NCBI GenBank assembly: GCA_964573725.1
Contig: CAZNLJ010000055.1
Span: 1 to 27,707 of the forward strand
Reading direction: 5' to 3'
Source of the DNA: UBA6168 sp964573725
GTDB taxonomy: Bacteria; Bacteroidota; Bacteroidia; Chitinophagales; Saprospiraceae
Length of the DNA stretch: 27,707 bases
The notes beneath the pieces are model-generated. The model made no database searches. It was not told the DNA's origin and saw only the letters and a program-made list of their open reading frames with translations. The position numbers were made by a program, and so were the translations under genes. Below are positions 1 through 8,123 of this stretch, piece after piece. Position 1 is the stretch's first letter. Every line of letters begins with the position of its first letter.

Positions 1-142
1 GGATATCGACCATCCCGTACACCGCACCCTCCATCCAGGTGAAATCGTGCCTACCCCAGGACACATCTACCATCCTGTAACCTCCCGATTCATCGGGGGG
101 ATAGGCCACCCCACGAAACACATCTATCATCCTGACAGACAT
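1..142 (-). repeat. Tandem ~57-60 nt repeat with hairpin, open minus frame running off the left edge
   Basis: On the minus strand a frame with an ATG at 142 (another at 130) stays open to position 1. It reads as units of 19-20 codons, each starting with an R/G-M-I/V-D-V head (heads at about 133, 76 and 16) and ending in Tyr. The heads are conserved in DNA and the tails diverge. The first unit contains a near-perfect hairpin at 81-100 (CCTCCCGAT, 2-nt loop, ATCGGGGGG). The palindrome favours a non-coding dispersed repeat, while the open frame leaves a repeat-containing protein possible. No family was recognised, and only two and a fraction units lie in the window. Confidence 0.35.
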
Positions 143-304
143 CACAATGACTGACCAAGTTTCAGCCTGACTTGTGCTCCAAACCTCTTGATGATCCCGA
201 CAGCTATTAGCCGAAACCCGTTCGGAACACACCCGTACCGATCAGCCGTTTCCGGAAAAATGACACGCCCGTATTTATCTTAGAACCCGAACGCAGGATT
301 TAAC

Positions 305-1150
305 TTATCCACGCAACGATTGCAGGATGATATTGGCGTATTTCACGTTGTGGCCACCGGGTATTTCCGCATAATCCGGATTGTTCAGGATGCTGTATTT
401 CGCGCCGTTTGCCGTGGCGGAAATATGCGGAACCGGCAGGATAGGCAAGCCGGAATCGGCCTGGACCTTTTGGATGCGGTCTTCGAATCTATTCGGCATC
501 TGCAGTCCGTGGATCCTTCCGACGGCAGCCCGGGCGGCTCTCCCCAAGGTCAGCAAAGCTGCCGGTTTGACCAGGCGTATTTCCTCCTCCAAGAGTGCGC
601 GATGGTCCGGGATGACGGTGTAAGCGGGAATCTGGTTGCTGACTTTACCTGTATTTTGGTCCCGATAGAACACCTTGTAAACATCCGTCAGGTACAGGTC
701 ATATGAAGCCAACAAGGTGTGAAAGAAAAGCAGGTTGTTTTGCTCTTTTCCGTTATTGATTTTTTCCGGATTGTTGACGATGCTGAAAGGGACCCAGCTA
801 CCTACAATACCCTGGTCGGAACCATCTTTGACATTATCGCGGTTCGGGTCCAGCGCACAAATCATCAGGACGGGGCGGCCTGTACCTTTGCTCATCAGGA
901 CGGGAAAATCTATCCCCACGTTTCGCACACCACTCTTGCAGGTCTCGGCGAAGGAGCCTTTCAAGTCTCCGGTACGAAGCTCCGGCGCAGCCGGCACGAC
1001 CGCCGGTTTACCGTGGTATTGTTCCCCGAAGCAATCCCCGATCCACCGGTACATGCCTTGCAGGCCATCGGAAGGATGGACCAATTTTTCCTGGAGCAGC
1101 CGCTCGATTCCATCGGGAATACCGACGGACAGTTGATTTGTCTGTTTCAT
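305..1150 (-). CDS. Uracil-DNA glycosylase superfamily-like protein
   Basis: A protein of 281 residues if translation starts at the ATG at 1150; an in-frame ATG at 1198 would give 297. The C-terminal two thirds looks like the UDG fold: a hydrophobic strand ending in LDPNRD (about residues 96-105, where the family has its water-activating loop), then VKPAALLTLGRAA (194-206), a typical UDG strand/helix, and PHIS (241-244) at the place of the family's HPS loop. The usual catalytic residues are not clearly intact. DNA repair is therefore an inference from the fold, and another UDG-like enzyme is possible. It is the last minus-strand gene before the edge repeats and is not in an obvious operon. 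The start at 1150 lies just after a hairpin (about 1169-1187), one reason to prefer it, but no ribosome binding site decides the matter. Confidence 0.55.
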   Translation of the reverse strand: MKQTNQLSVGIPDGIERLLQEKLVHPSDGLQGMYRWIGDCFGEQYHGKPAVVPAAPELRTGDLKGSFAETCKSGVRNVGIDFPVLMSKGTGRPVLMICALDPNRDNVKDGSDQGIVGSWVPFSIVNNPEKINNGKEQNNLLFFHTLLASYDLYLTDVYKVFYRDQNTGKVSNQIPAYTVIPDHRALLEEEIRLVKPAALLTLGRAARAAVGRIHGLQMPNRFEDRIQKVQADSGLPILPVPHISATANGAKYSILNNPDYAEIPGGHNVKYANIILQSLRG

Positions 1151-1502
1151 TAGTAACTCATTTTGGCGGAGCCCTGGAGGCGCTCCATGGTGTCTCATTT
1201 TTTCTTTGTTTTCTGATAATATTCCTACAGGGTGGCGCAATTCCCGACCACCGGGAAATCCACTGGATGGATTTGGAACCCCGTTGCCGGAGCGACTCCG
1301 GGAAATGCACATTCCGGGATGCCTGCCCCAGGGCATATTTATCGTTGACCAGGAACGCATCGAAATCCTCGGCTGGCATCCATGGCTGTTTATCGCTGAA
1401 AGGGGCTGGGCATCCCGCCGGTACGGAGACAAATTTATCTCCGGAGGCAGGCAAATAAAAGTTCAAGTTAGGTCAAGTTACCGGTGGACCGGACCGGCCG
1501 GT

Positions 1503-2026
1503 TTACAGCCGGGCGGCGGCGATGGAAAGGAAGACGAGGGCGATGCCCACCTGCTGTTTCCGGCTGCGTTTTTCCTGGTGGGTCCAGATACTCAGGAACA
1601 AGGTGACGATGGACTGCAGGTTGCCGAGCAAGCTGAGCAGGAAGACGCTCATCCCCCGGATGACGTAATTCGAAAACAAGGTTCCGCCGATCAGCAAGGT
1701 GGCCAGGATTCCGTCATGTCGAAGGTGAGCCGGGCGGACCAGGTACGCAAGCGAATGCCGGCGTTTGCCGGCCACCCGAATCCATGCCAGGGCGGTGAAA
1801 GTCACGCAGGCCTCCAGAATAAATGACAGGGGTACGGCGCCGATTCCCGTGGCTACGATTTTGAAAAGCGGAAAGGAGATCCCCCGGAAGAAGGTCGCCA
1901 ACAGGGCATAGGTGGCCCCTCGGTTCCACCCGACGGAATAATAGACATGGCTGGTGCCGAAGCTGACACTACTGATGATGGCGAACAGGACCGCAGCCAG
2001 GTTTCGCTGTTCAAGGTCGGTAATAG
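1503..2026 (-). pseudogene. 5'-truncated EamA/DMT-family transporter (C-terminal half)
   Basis: The frame from about 2026 to the stop at 1503 encodes about 170 residues of hydrophobic helices. They match the last five or six of the ten membrane segments of EamA-type drug/metabolite transporters, ending with a typical final helix (GIALVFLSIAAARL) preceded by the charged HQEKRSRKQQ turn. No ATG or GTG opens this frame. The only plausible start inside it is a TTG at 1901, which would drop another helix. Its beginning overlaps the stop of the upstream minus-strand gene (2011-2013), and the expected first five helices are missing. I infer a truncated, non-functional transporter. The alternative is a half-size transporter using a rare start codon. 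Confidence 0.55.
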
Positions 2027-3099
2027 AGCATCCCGTTACACTCGAAGTAAGGCAGACTGTACCGGAGATTCTTCAAAAAGACCAGGTCGGGCAAGCGGTC
2101 GAATTCCTCCTTGTACAGGCTTTTCAGTTCCCAGTGGAAGGATTCGGACAAGGTGGCATGGAGGAAGGTCTCCGCAATGGTATGGAACAACACCTTTCGC
2201 TCCATGGAGGCATGCCCCGTTTTCAGCCGCCTACAGACATCCAACAGGAACCATGCGTATTCCTCCCGTGCCCCGGGGGAAGCCCCCGTCATTTCCAAGT
2301 ACCAAAGCCGGTAGGCGGTATAACGGATGTAAGGAAAGATGTACATCCGGGGGGCCACATCTTCCAGTTTGTGCAAATCGACGAACAGTTTATCCCCCAG
2401 GTCTTGTGCACGTTGTTTTTGCCGGGTGAGGAAATAATGGCGGAAAAGCACACTTTTTCCGAACAGGTAGGATTGGAATTGGTGGAGGTCGCGGTCCTTG
2501 TCCAAACCCTCCAGGTATAGTTGGTACGCATATGAGTAACCTTTGATCCGGAAATGCGGGTCATGCCCATTTTCAAAAATATATGCGCGGACGTACTTCT
2601 GTCGAACGAACCGTTCGAAAAACCAGGTCGGTCGGGCTGTCATCATCAGGGCATCGAAAAGGGCGACACTCAAGTCAAATTTGAACGGGTGTTCCAAGTC
2701 GTCGACCGATTCGAAAAAATCATGGAGCGGCCTATCGGAAGCGTGCTCGATACAGTAATAGAGCAGGGAGGGCCTGGCTGGCCGCCCGGGTGGGACCCCC
2801 ATTGCACACAGGTATTCTTTTTCCTCCGCCAGTTTGTCCAGGAAGGCCTGGCAGTCTCTGTACCCCATGAAACGGCAGACGGTGTCAATGGTATGTTTGT
2901 AGGGCTGGTGGGATTCCGATTTGAAGAACAGGCGGTAGAGGGTGGATTCGGAGAGCTGCCCGTACCCGGCATCGGCGATGACCGCCGCGAGTTTGGCACA
3001 ATCGGGTTTGTTGCCTACGATCCAACCTGTCTTTTCCGACAGTCCGACCTTGAGCTTTTCCAAGGCGTAACGGTCGAGTTGCGGTCGTTGGGTTTTCAT
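2011..3099 (-). CDS. Helix-turn-helix-like protein of unknown family
   Basis: 362 residues starting at the ATG at 3099; an open frame continues upstream to 3195 but looks non-coding. The first 90 residues contain a predicted DNA-binding-like segment: LSEKTGW, then SESTLYRLFF and a helix ending MGYRDCQAFLDKL, similar to a Sau3AI/XRE-like arrangement in which a domain boundary is followed by a 'which residues to recognise' helix. The remaining 270 residues are helical, rich in Tyr, Phe and Leu, with no catalytic motif and no membrane segment. I recognise no named family; an intracellular sensor or regulator is an inference from the N-terminus only. It ends directly on a truncated transporter, so its 3' end may mark a rearrangement. 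Confidence 0.6.
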   Translation of the reverse strand: MKTQRPQLDRYALEKLKVGLSEKTGWIVGNKPDCAKLAAVIADAGYGQLSESTLYRLFFKSESHQPYKHTIDTVCRFMGYRDCQAFLDKLAEEKEYLCAMGVPPGRPARPSLLYYCIEHASDRPLHDFFESVDDLEHPFKFDLSVALFDALMMTARPTWFFERFVRQKYVRAYIFENGHDPHFRIKGYSYAYQLYLEGLDKDRDLHQFQSYLFGKSVLFRHYFLTRQKQRAQDLGDKLFVDLHKLEDVAPRMYIFPYIRYTAYRLWYLEMTGASPGAREEYAWFLLDVCRRLKTGHASMERKVLFHTIAETFLHATLSESFHWELKSLYKEEFDRLPDLVFLKNLRYSLPYFECNGMLYYRP

Positions 3100-3869
3100 A
3101 CATGTTTGTTTTCCTGTGGTGTTTGCTGTTTTGCCTCCTGGCCGACCCTGCCTACCGGTTCGGCTCGGGTCCCGCCGACCGACCTGCGTACGCAAAGTCC
3201 TGCTTGCCTGAAAAATACCCCCATCGGCGCGGGAAGCGGCCTGGGTCGCGGGTTCGGCGCGGGAACAGCGTGTTTCACGACGATTCTGAAATGGGTGTCG
3301 CGCGCAGGATTCTCCTGCATCCGCCTACCCGGCGATTGGTCCCCGGCATCGATCCGGGGATGGCAACGGATCGGGGCTGGGGTTTCCGGCAGGAAATTTC
3401 TCGGACAACTGTCAAAATAAAATAACTCCCCCGATTCCCGACTCCCTTTTACGGAGCGGCAGGCATCATAAGGAAACCGGTAGCTTTTGCACAGGGAACG
3501 GCAAGCCCGCGGGCTTGTCCGGCACGAGGATGCGCCGCCAGGTTTTCGGCCGGATGCGGTTTCGGGCGATGTAGGACCCGGGTGTTTGCGGCGTCAGGGG
3601 AGACATGGCGCGTTGGACGTCAAGGTGAGGCTTGTGGTGGCGGGCGATAGGCGGCATGCAGGAAATCCCCGGCCGGAGACAGCCAGGTTTCGGTCGCTGC
3701 CCGCTAGGTTTCCCGATGGGCTGGAAAGTCGCCGAAAGATCCGAAATCACCGGCATGGCCGCCTTATTTTATGCGGGGCCACGTAGTAGCCGACGGGCCG
3801 GGCGGCGGCAGGCAACTTGTCGATGCGGTCGGGCCGACCGGCACCCGTAGCGGGACTTCGGCATGCCGA
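3100..3869. other. Gene-poor stretch with a decayed pRiA4b ORF-3 relic
   Basis: 770 bases without a convincing gene. Frames on both strands are open because of high GC but show no family. The frame at 3102-3425 (+) starts with a hydrophobic run that looks like a signal peptide, but the rest has no protein-like pattern. The one recognisable item is the short relic at about 3490-3590 on the minus strand. A 6-bp GC hairpin at 3826-3840 lies 30 bases past the end of the MBOAT operon and has no T-run. Confidence 0.5.
3490..3590 (-). pseudogene. Relic of a plasmid pRiA4b ORF-3 family gene
   Basis: On the minus strand this segment reads IRPKTWRRILVPDKP, the signature N-terminal strand of the pRiA4b ORF-3 family (PpiWRRilVPd). 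The sequence after it no longer follows the family. In DNA it shares a stretch of about 27 bases, nearly identical, with the better-preserved family member at 8640-8670 (both contain CCGGCACGAGGAT followed by CGCCGCC). No start, no C-terminal half and no DFGD motif can be found, so only about 30 codons survive. Confidence 0.4.
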
Positions 3870-4772
3870 TCAATCCGGGTAGCTGCGGACCAGGTAATCA
3901 CAGAAAAATTCACTCCATCGTCCGGCGCCCTCCCTATTCAGGTGATTGTAATCAAAAAGGAAGGCCGGTTGGGCCATGGTATCGAGGAAGGCCGCCGGAT
4001 AGGCCACCTTCAGGGAATCCGGCAAGGCCTGGAACAACGCAACGGATGCCGCCCGCTCCGGTGCCGAATGGAATGTCAGGGGCAGGAAGAAACGGACCTC
4101 CGCCTGATGGGCACGGGCCAGGGATTGCAGGTCGGCCGCTGCTTCCAGATATCGGCCGACCTCCGCTTGAAAGGAGGAATCCAGGTCGGCTGCACGAAGA
4201 AAGGTGTCGGTATACGGGTATTGTGCTTTATTGAACGCCCGAAAGGCAAATATTCCCAGCTCATTCCGTTGGAGGACGGAGGGCACCCATCCTTTCGGAT
4301 ACAGGTGGGAGGACAGGTACTCCAGGTAGGCTCCCCAGATTTCGAGCCGGACTTGCCAGTCCGCATCCCGGGCGGTGATCCTGACCAGCTCCAGAATATC
4401 GGTACCGATTTGGACATGGGCTTCAATGATCTGCTGCGTAATCCTGTTTGGGGAACGGGAAATCTCTAGAAACAGCAGCTTGTGGCCTTGGGCTCTGATC
4501 AAATGTTCCGCGAGGTGGACATTATGTGAAAAATTAGCACGGGGCACACCCAATGTACGCACCCTTCCATGGTTCAGACAGCCCTGCAGCAGGGTCGGGT
4601 CCAAACCGGACCGTATCCGGCTGGAGCCGATGAAGTAAACAGTAAGGTCATCCGGAGTCTGATTCAGGTATTTCCGGGCCGCCCGGGCAGTCTCCAACCG
4701 CTCCGATAGTACCAGCAGACACAGGGGGGCCAGGAAAATGGCCAGTTTTAGGATTACGCGCCAATGCTTCAT
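3870..4772 (-). CDS. Membrane-anchored SGNH-type protein, partner of the MBOAT acyltransferase
   Basis: 300 residues from the ATG at 4772, which overlaps the MBOAT stop codon as ATGA, so the two are translationally coupled. Residues 5-23 form an N-terminal membrane anchor (or uncleaved signal). The periplasmic part starts with the strand YFIGSSRIRSG (residues 46-56), carrying the nucleophile-loop serine of SGNH hydrolases. The C-terminus has FDYNHLN (273-279), which supplies the Asp-x-x-His pair (D274, H277). Proteins of this shape (DltD-like, AlgX/AlgJ-like) accompany MBOAT acyltransferases and complete acyl transfer to an extracytoplasmic acceptor. Last gene of the operon. The acceptor and exact reaction are unknown; esterase rather than transferase activity cannot be excluded. 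Confidence 0.8.
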   Translation of the reverse strand: MKHWRVILKLAIFLAPLCLLVLSERLETARAARKYLNQTPDDLTVYFIGSSRIRSGLDPTLLQGCLNHGRVRTLGVPRANFSHNVHLAEHLIRAQGHKLLFLEISRSPNRITQQIIEAHVQIGTDILELVRITARDADWQVRLEIWGAYLEYLSSHLYPKGWVPSVLQRNELGIFAFRAFNKAQYPYTDTFLRAADLDSSFQAEVGRYLEAAADLQSLARAHQAEVRFFLPLTFHSAPERAASVALFQALPDSLKVAYPAAFLDTMAQPAFLFDYNHLNREGAGRWSEFFCDYLVRSYPD

Positions 4773-6157
4773 CAGAAATGTCTGTAGTAATTGTCCGCCA
4801 CCCCGGACGCGCCGAACAGGACGACCAAAAGCAACAGCTTGTAATAAACCGCCCAACGGACCGGACCGGTCAGGTCGCCGAGGTAACGGTCGATCCGCCG
4901 GGTCCCGGCCTTCCTTTCGTGGTGGTCCATGACGAGAAACGACAGGGCCAGCACCAAGGTATTCCGATGGAAAAGGACGGAAGCGGCACGACCGAAGGTC
5001 GGCGCGTGGGTGAAGGTGGACAGCAAGGCTTCCACATCTGCCGAGATGAAAACCGTAGCCAACAGGGAGGAAACGGAGAGGTGGTACAACACACCCAAAG
5101 GGCGCGCTACGGGTCTCGCTTTCCCCGCCCGGTATTCGTCAAATTTTTTCTCCAGGATGATCCAGGTGGCATTCAAGCTCCCCCACAGCAGGAAGACCCA
5201 AGTGAAATCGTGCCAGAGGCCGATGAGCAGGAAAGTCAGGAACAACAACGGATAGGTGTACCGCCTTTTTTTGTCGTAGGGAATCAACGCATAGAAGAAA
5301 TAATCCCGGAACCACTCGTTCAGGGTGATGTGCCATCCCCGCCAGAATTCCTGCCGGGAGGCGGCCGCATAGACGCGGTTGTGGAAATTGTCCTTCAACC
5401 GGATATTGAAGATCTCGGAAATACCCTGGAAGATTTGGATGAAGGAACTGAAACTGCAATAGAGATAAAAGAAAAAGAAAAAGCCGGTCAGCAGGTTGTA
5501 CGCCCCTCCGACGCCGGCATCCTGGAGCTTGAACACCATCTCATGGAATCCCTGGGCCAACACCATATTTTTGAACAGCCCCCAGAGGACCAGCCGGAAG
5601 CCGTTGGACAACGACGCTTCGGTCACCTGGATCCGGGCCACCTGCTGAAAAAAATACTTCGCCCGATGCAACGGGCCGGAAAAGATGGTGGGATAATACA
5701 CCAGGTAGAGCAGCAGCCGGAAATAGTTCCGCTGTGGTTCAAGGTACTTCCGCCTGATGTCTACCAGGTAACTCAGTCCGTTGAAGGTGAAGTAGGAAAG
5801 TCCGACGAAATGCAAGACCTCCACCCAGTCGAACGGTTGCTCCGTCGGTTTCCCGGGTACGAAGAGCTGATCGAAATGAAATTCGTGGTACAAGGTCTTT
5901 TTCAGCATCAGCGGGACCAACAACAATCCATACACGACCCAGCGCAGCCGGCCGAGTGTCGCCATCCGAAAGCCTGCAAGATAGATGAACAGGCTGATTG
6001 CCAATACAATCAGGAATTTGGGGCCGGCCATCACCCCAAAAAACAGGACACTGAATGCCAACAGGACCTTCCAGTGATGCGTTCGATTGACGAGTGCCAT
6101 CAGAACCACCGAGACGGCGCTGGAGAAGACAGACAGGAAGAGGCTCAGGTGCATCAT
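4772..6157 (-). CDS. MBOAT-family membrane O-acyltransferase (DltB/AlgI-like)
   Basis: 461 residues, the usual length for DltB/AlgI-type enzymes, with about ten hydrophobic segments. Diagnostic features: YYPTIFSGPLHR (154-165, the family's FPt..aGPi.R), YCSFSSF...GISEIFNI (232-252), WRGWHITLNEWFRDY (272-286), and GLWHDFTWVFLLWG (313-326), whose His316 is the conserved catalytic histidine. The family moves an acyl group from a cytoplasmic donor to an acceptor at or beyond the outer face of the inner membrane. It overlaps the P450 stop by four bases and the SGNH start by the same ATGA arrangement. A carrier protein encoded in the same operon is the obvious donor, as DltC is for DltB. The acyl group and acceptor are not known. 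Confidence 0.9.
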   Translation of the reverse strand: MMHLSLFLSVFSSAVSVVLMALVNRTHHWKVLLAFSVLFFGVMAGPKFLIVLAISLFIYLAGFRMATLGRLRWVVYGLLLVPLMLKKTLYHEFHFDQLFVPGKPTEQPFDWVEVLHFVGLSYFTFNGLSYLVDIRRKYLEPQRNYFRLLLYLVYYPTIFSGPLHRAKYFFQQVARIQVTEASLSNGFRLVLWGLFKNMVLAQGFHEMVFKLQDAGVGGAYNLLTGFFFFFYLYCSFSSFIQIFQGISEIFNIRLKDNFHNRVYAAASRQEFWRGWHITLNEWFRDYFFYALIPYDKKRRYTYPLLFLTFLLIGLWHDFTWVFLLWGSLNATWIILEKKFDEYRAGKARPVARPLGVLYHLSVSSLLATVFISADVEALLSTFTHAPTFGRAASVLFHRNTLVLALSFLVMDHHERKAGTRRIDRYLGDLTGPVRWAVYYKLLLLVVLFGASGVADNYYRHF

Positions 6158-7344
6158 GATTTGCGCTGCAAGGGAACCGACTCCAGGGTCCGCATCAACA
6201 CGTTCCGTTGGTAGCGGACCGGCCGGTCGGGTTCCATTTCATAATTGGCGAGGAAGGCCAGCATGGGCTGGAGTCCCAGGCGCAGTTCCTGCCTCGCGAT
6301 GGTGGCACCCAGGCAGAGGTGAAGTCCGCCGGCGAATGCCACATGCGGGTTATGCACCCGGTCCGGTACCAATTCGTCGGGTCTTTCGAAAACCGTTTCG
6401 TCCCGGTTCGCGCTGGCGAGACACAGGTAGAGCTTGGTATCTTCCGGAATTTGCCATCCCTCCACCTCGAGCGGTGCCCTGTTGATCCGGATGGTGTACT
6501 GCACCGGCGTGGTGAACCGGAAGCATTCCTCGACCACCAGGTTGAGCTGCCGGGCATCGCAACGGAGGATATGCTCCCGGATGTCGGGATGCCGCATCAT
6601 TTCGGCCAGCGCAATGGACAGGTTGTCCACGGAGGTCTCAAAGGCCGTGAAAAAGGATACCAGCAACAGGGAAAAGATGTCTTCCTCCCCCAGGCCCAGG
6701 TCCGCCGTCTCCGCCAGGATGACATCCCGGAAGGGAGAATCCGGAAGGATTCGGCGACCCCACTCGATGAGCTCGTTCAGCTTGTGATAGGTCTGCTTGG
6801 GCACATAAAAATCTATGCCGGCACCCAGCATCCGGGAAAATGCGGCCATCTGCTCAAAACGCGCATCCTCATCCAGCCCAAACATCCGCCGAATGACATG
6901 GAAAACGTACTGTCCGACATAGTCCAGCAGGTCGAAACGCTCCATTCCGGTAAAACGTCGGTTGTTCTCCTCCGAGGCCGACAGGATGAAATCACCGACC
7001 GGCAAGGACTGGAAAGCCTTCCCCAATGCCGCACGCATCCGCTTGTGGGCATCGTGGTTGAGGTACATCGGCCACCATTTGAAAGCTTTTGACAAGTGGG
7101 GGCACTGGCCGGTTCCTTTGAAGATGTAAGGCTCCTTTTGTCGGAAAAACCCGGACATGCTGCTGGTCTCCAACTCCCGCAGGCGGAGCAGGTCCTGTAC
7201 CTCCCGATGACGAAAGAAGATGAAGGTCCCGTCATCCAGCTGCTGGATCGGATTGCTTTCGCGACAGGCGCGGAGGTGGCCGTAGGGATCGTCGAAATAA
7301 CCGGACAGGAACGGATTCCATTTCACATTTGTGACTGAAGCCAT
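6154..7344 (-). CDS. Cytochrome P450 monooxygenase
   Basis: 396 residues, soluble bacterial class, no membrane anchor. Hallmarks: C-helix HDAHKRMRAALGKAF (97-111); I-helix SFFTAFETS (230-238) with the acid-alcohol pair Glu236-Thr237 but alanine where a glycine is usual; the ExxR of the K-helix at 273-276; ERPDELVPDR (320-329); and the haem loop FAGGLHLCLG (337-346) with Cys344 as the iron ligand. It should insert one oxygen atom into a C-H bond and needs a ferredoxin/reductase, neither of which is in the window. Its start lies 22 bases inside the carrier protein gene and its stop overlaps the MBOAT start. I infer that the substrate is carrier-bound, as known for several P450s acting on acyl- or aminoacyl-carrier proteins. 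Confidence 0.92.
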   Translation of the reverse strand: MASVTNVKWNPFLSGYFDDPYGHLRACRESNPIQQLDDGTFIFFRHREVQDLLRLRELETSSMSGFFRQKEPYIFKGTGQCPHLSKAFKWWPMYLNHDAHKRMRAALGKAFQSLPVGDFILSASEENNRRFTGMERFDLLDYVGQYVFHVIRRMFGLDEDARFEQMAAFSRMLGAGIDFYVPKQTYHKLNELIEWGRRILPDSPFRDVILAETADLGLGEEDIFSLLLVSFFTAFETSVDNLSIALAEMMRHPDIREHILRCDARQLNLVVEECFRFTTPVQYTIRINRAPLEVEGWQIPEDTKLYLCLASANRDETVFERPDELVPDRVHNPHVAFAGGLHLCLGATIARQELRLGLQPMLAFLANYEMEPDRPVRYQRNVLMRTLESVPLQRKS

Positions 7345-7553
7345 GTCGCCAGTTTGTTGATGGAATTGTATTCCGTGAAAACGGTGGGATTCAACTCCTC
7401 GATTCCGAATTTCCGCTCGATTTCAAAGGAGAGGGATACGGTGGCCAATGAATCCAGGTCAAAGGTGTCGAACGGTACTTCACATCCGACCTCCTCCAAC
7501 GGCAGTCCCGTTTCATCGGCGATTTTTTGCTGCAACCAATCAATAACGTCCAT
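7323..7553 (-). CDS. Acyl carrier protein (phosphopantetheine-binding)
   Basis: 76 residues, the size of a free-standing ACP. The motif DLDSLATV (32-39) carries Ser35, the attachment site for 4'-phosphopantetheine, followed by an acidic helix II/III (FEIERKFGIEEL) and a final helix NKLATWLQ. First gene of the operon; translation starts at the ATG at 7553, and its 3' end overlaps the P450 start. It resembles carrier proteins of polyketide or Dlt-like systems more than the housekeeping AcpP. No ligase or acyltransferase that would load it is present nearby, so loading must come from elsewhere, for instance fatty-acid synthesis or a distant adenylating enzyme. Confidence 0.9.
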   Translation of the reverse strand: MDVIDWLQQKIADETGLPLEEVGCEVPFDTFDLDSLATVSLSFEIERKFGIEELNPTVFTEYNSINKLATWLQSQM

Positions 7554-8123
7554 ATGTCAGGTATTTTCATTATTTGATTCCAATGGGCAAGCCGCCCGTC
7601 ACTTGGATGAAAGCTGGCGATGCATCGCCCGGGGCCTTGATCGCCGGTCATTCGTCGTACGATATGTTTATTTTTCCAGGGGAAATACACTACCTGCATA
7701 GGCCATATTAAACTGGCTATGCGACAGTCATTCGCGACAGGTGCGGCATCGATCGGGTCCGATTGGACGGTTACGGAGAAAGGAGAAACTTGGTTTGGGA
7801 ATGTGGCGGAGAATGCCCTATCAGGAAACTATCGACCACAAATCAGGAGCAGTGGAAAATGTACCGGATACAAAAATAGCCTGCCCGATTACATTTAACA
7901 TCAGTTCCAATGCTGTGCCAAAAAATATTCTTCAAGTAACAGCGTGTCAGCGATGGGAACTGCAGGCACCGGCGGACCGGATTCGCGGACCCATGGCCCG
8001 AGCTGCCTGCGGTTTCAGACCCGTCATCCGGAAATCGGGACCGAATTGGCAAAGTAAAAGCATCGGCAACGGAAGCAACGCCCCACCGGCGGCCGACAAG
8101 CCCGGGGCCCATGCTTGCAAAAC
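7554..8123. other. Intergenic stretch upstream of the ACP operon; no gene seen
   Basis: 570 bases between the divergently placed relic gene and the operon. The promoter of the ACP operon must lie here, in the AT-richer part at about 7660-7720. I could not find a clean TTG/TAnnTTTG pair on the minus strand. Open frames at 7741-8133 (+) and 7843-8127 (-) have no recognisable domain and mirror each other's composition. Confidence 0.45.

Noticed and set aside
1158..1466. Minus-strand frame resembling the C-terminal tail of YdeI/OmdA proteins (PAEDFDAF ... SIQWI)
   Set aside because: The likeness is short and weak, the characteristic AK..ETR..RI helix is not there, and the end overlaps the leader of the UDG-like gene. 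Possibly a relic, but not supportable.
3102..3425. Plus-strand frame with a signal-peptide-like start
   Set aside because: Only the first 14 residues are hydrophobic; the rest is Arg/Pro/Gly-rich without domain or codon bias and lies opposite the promoter region of the minus-strand gene.
3826..3840. Hairpin CGGTCG-GGC-CGACCG after the MBOAT operon
   Set aside because: Only six pairs and no T-run, in DNA so GC-rich that such stems are expected by chance.
4778..6214. Long plus-strand frame of 478 codons opposite the MBOAT gene
   Set aside because: Gln/Glu/Asp-rich mirror of a membrane protein gene; the minus strand carries all family motifs.
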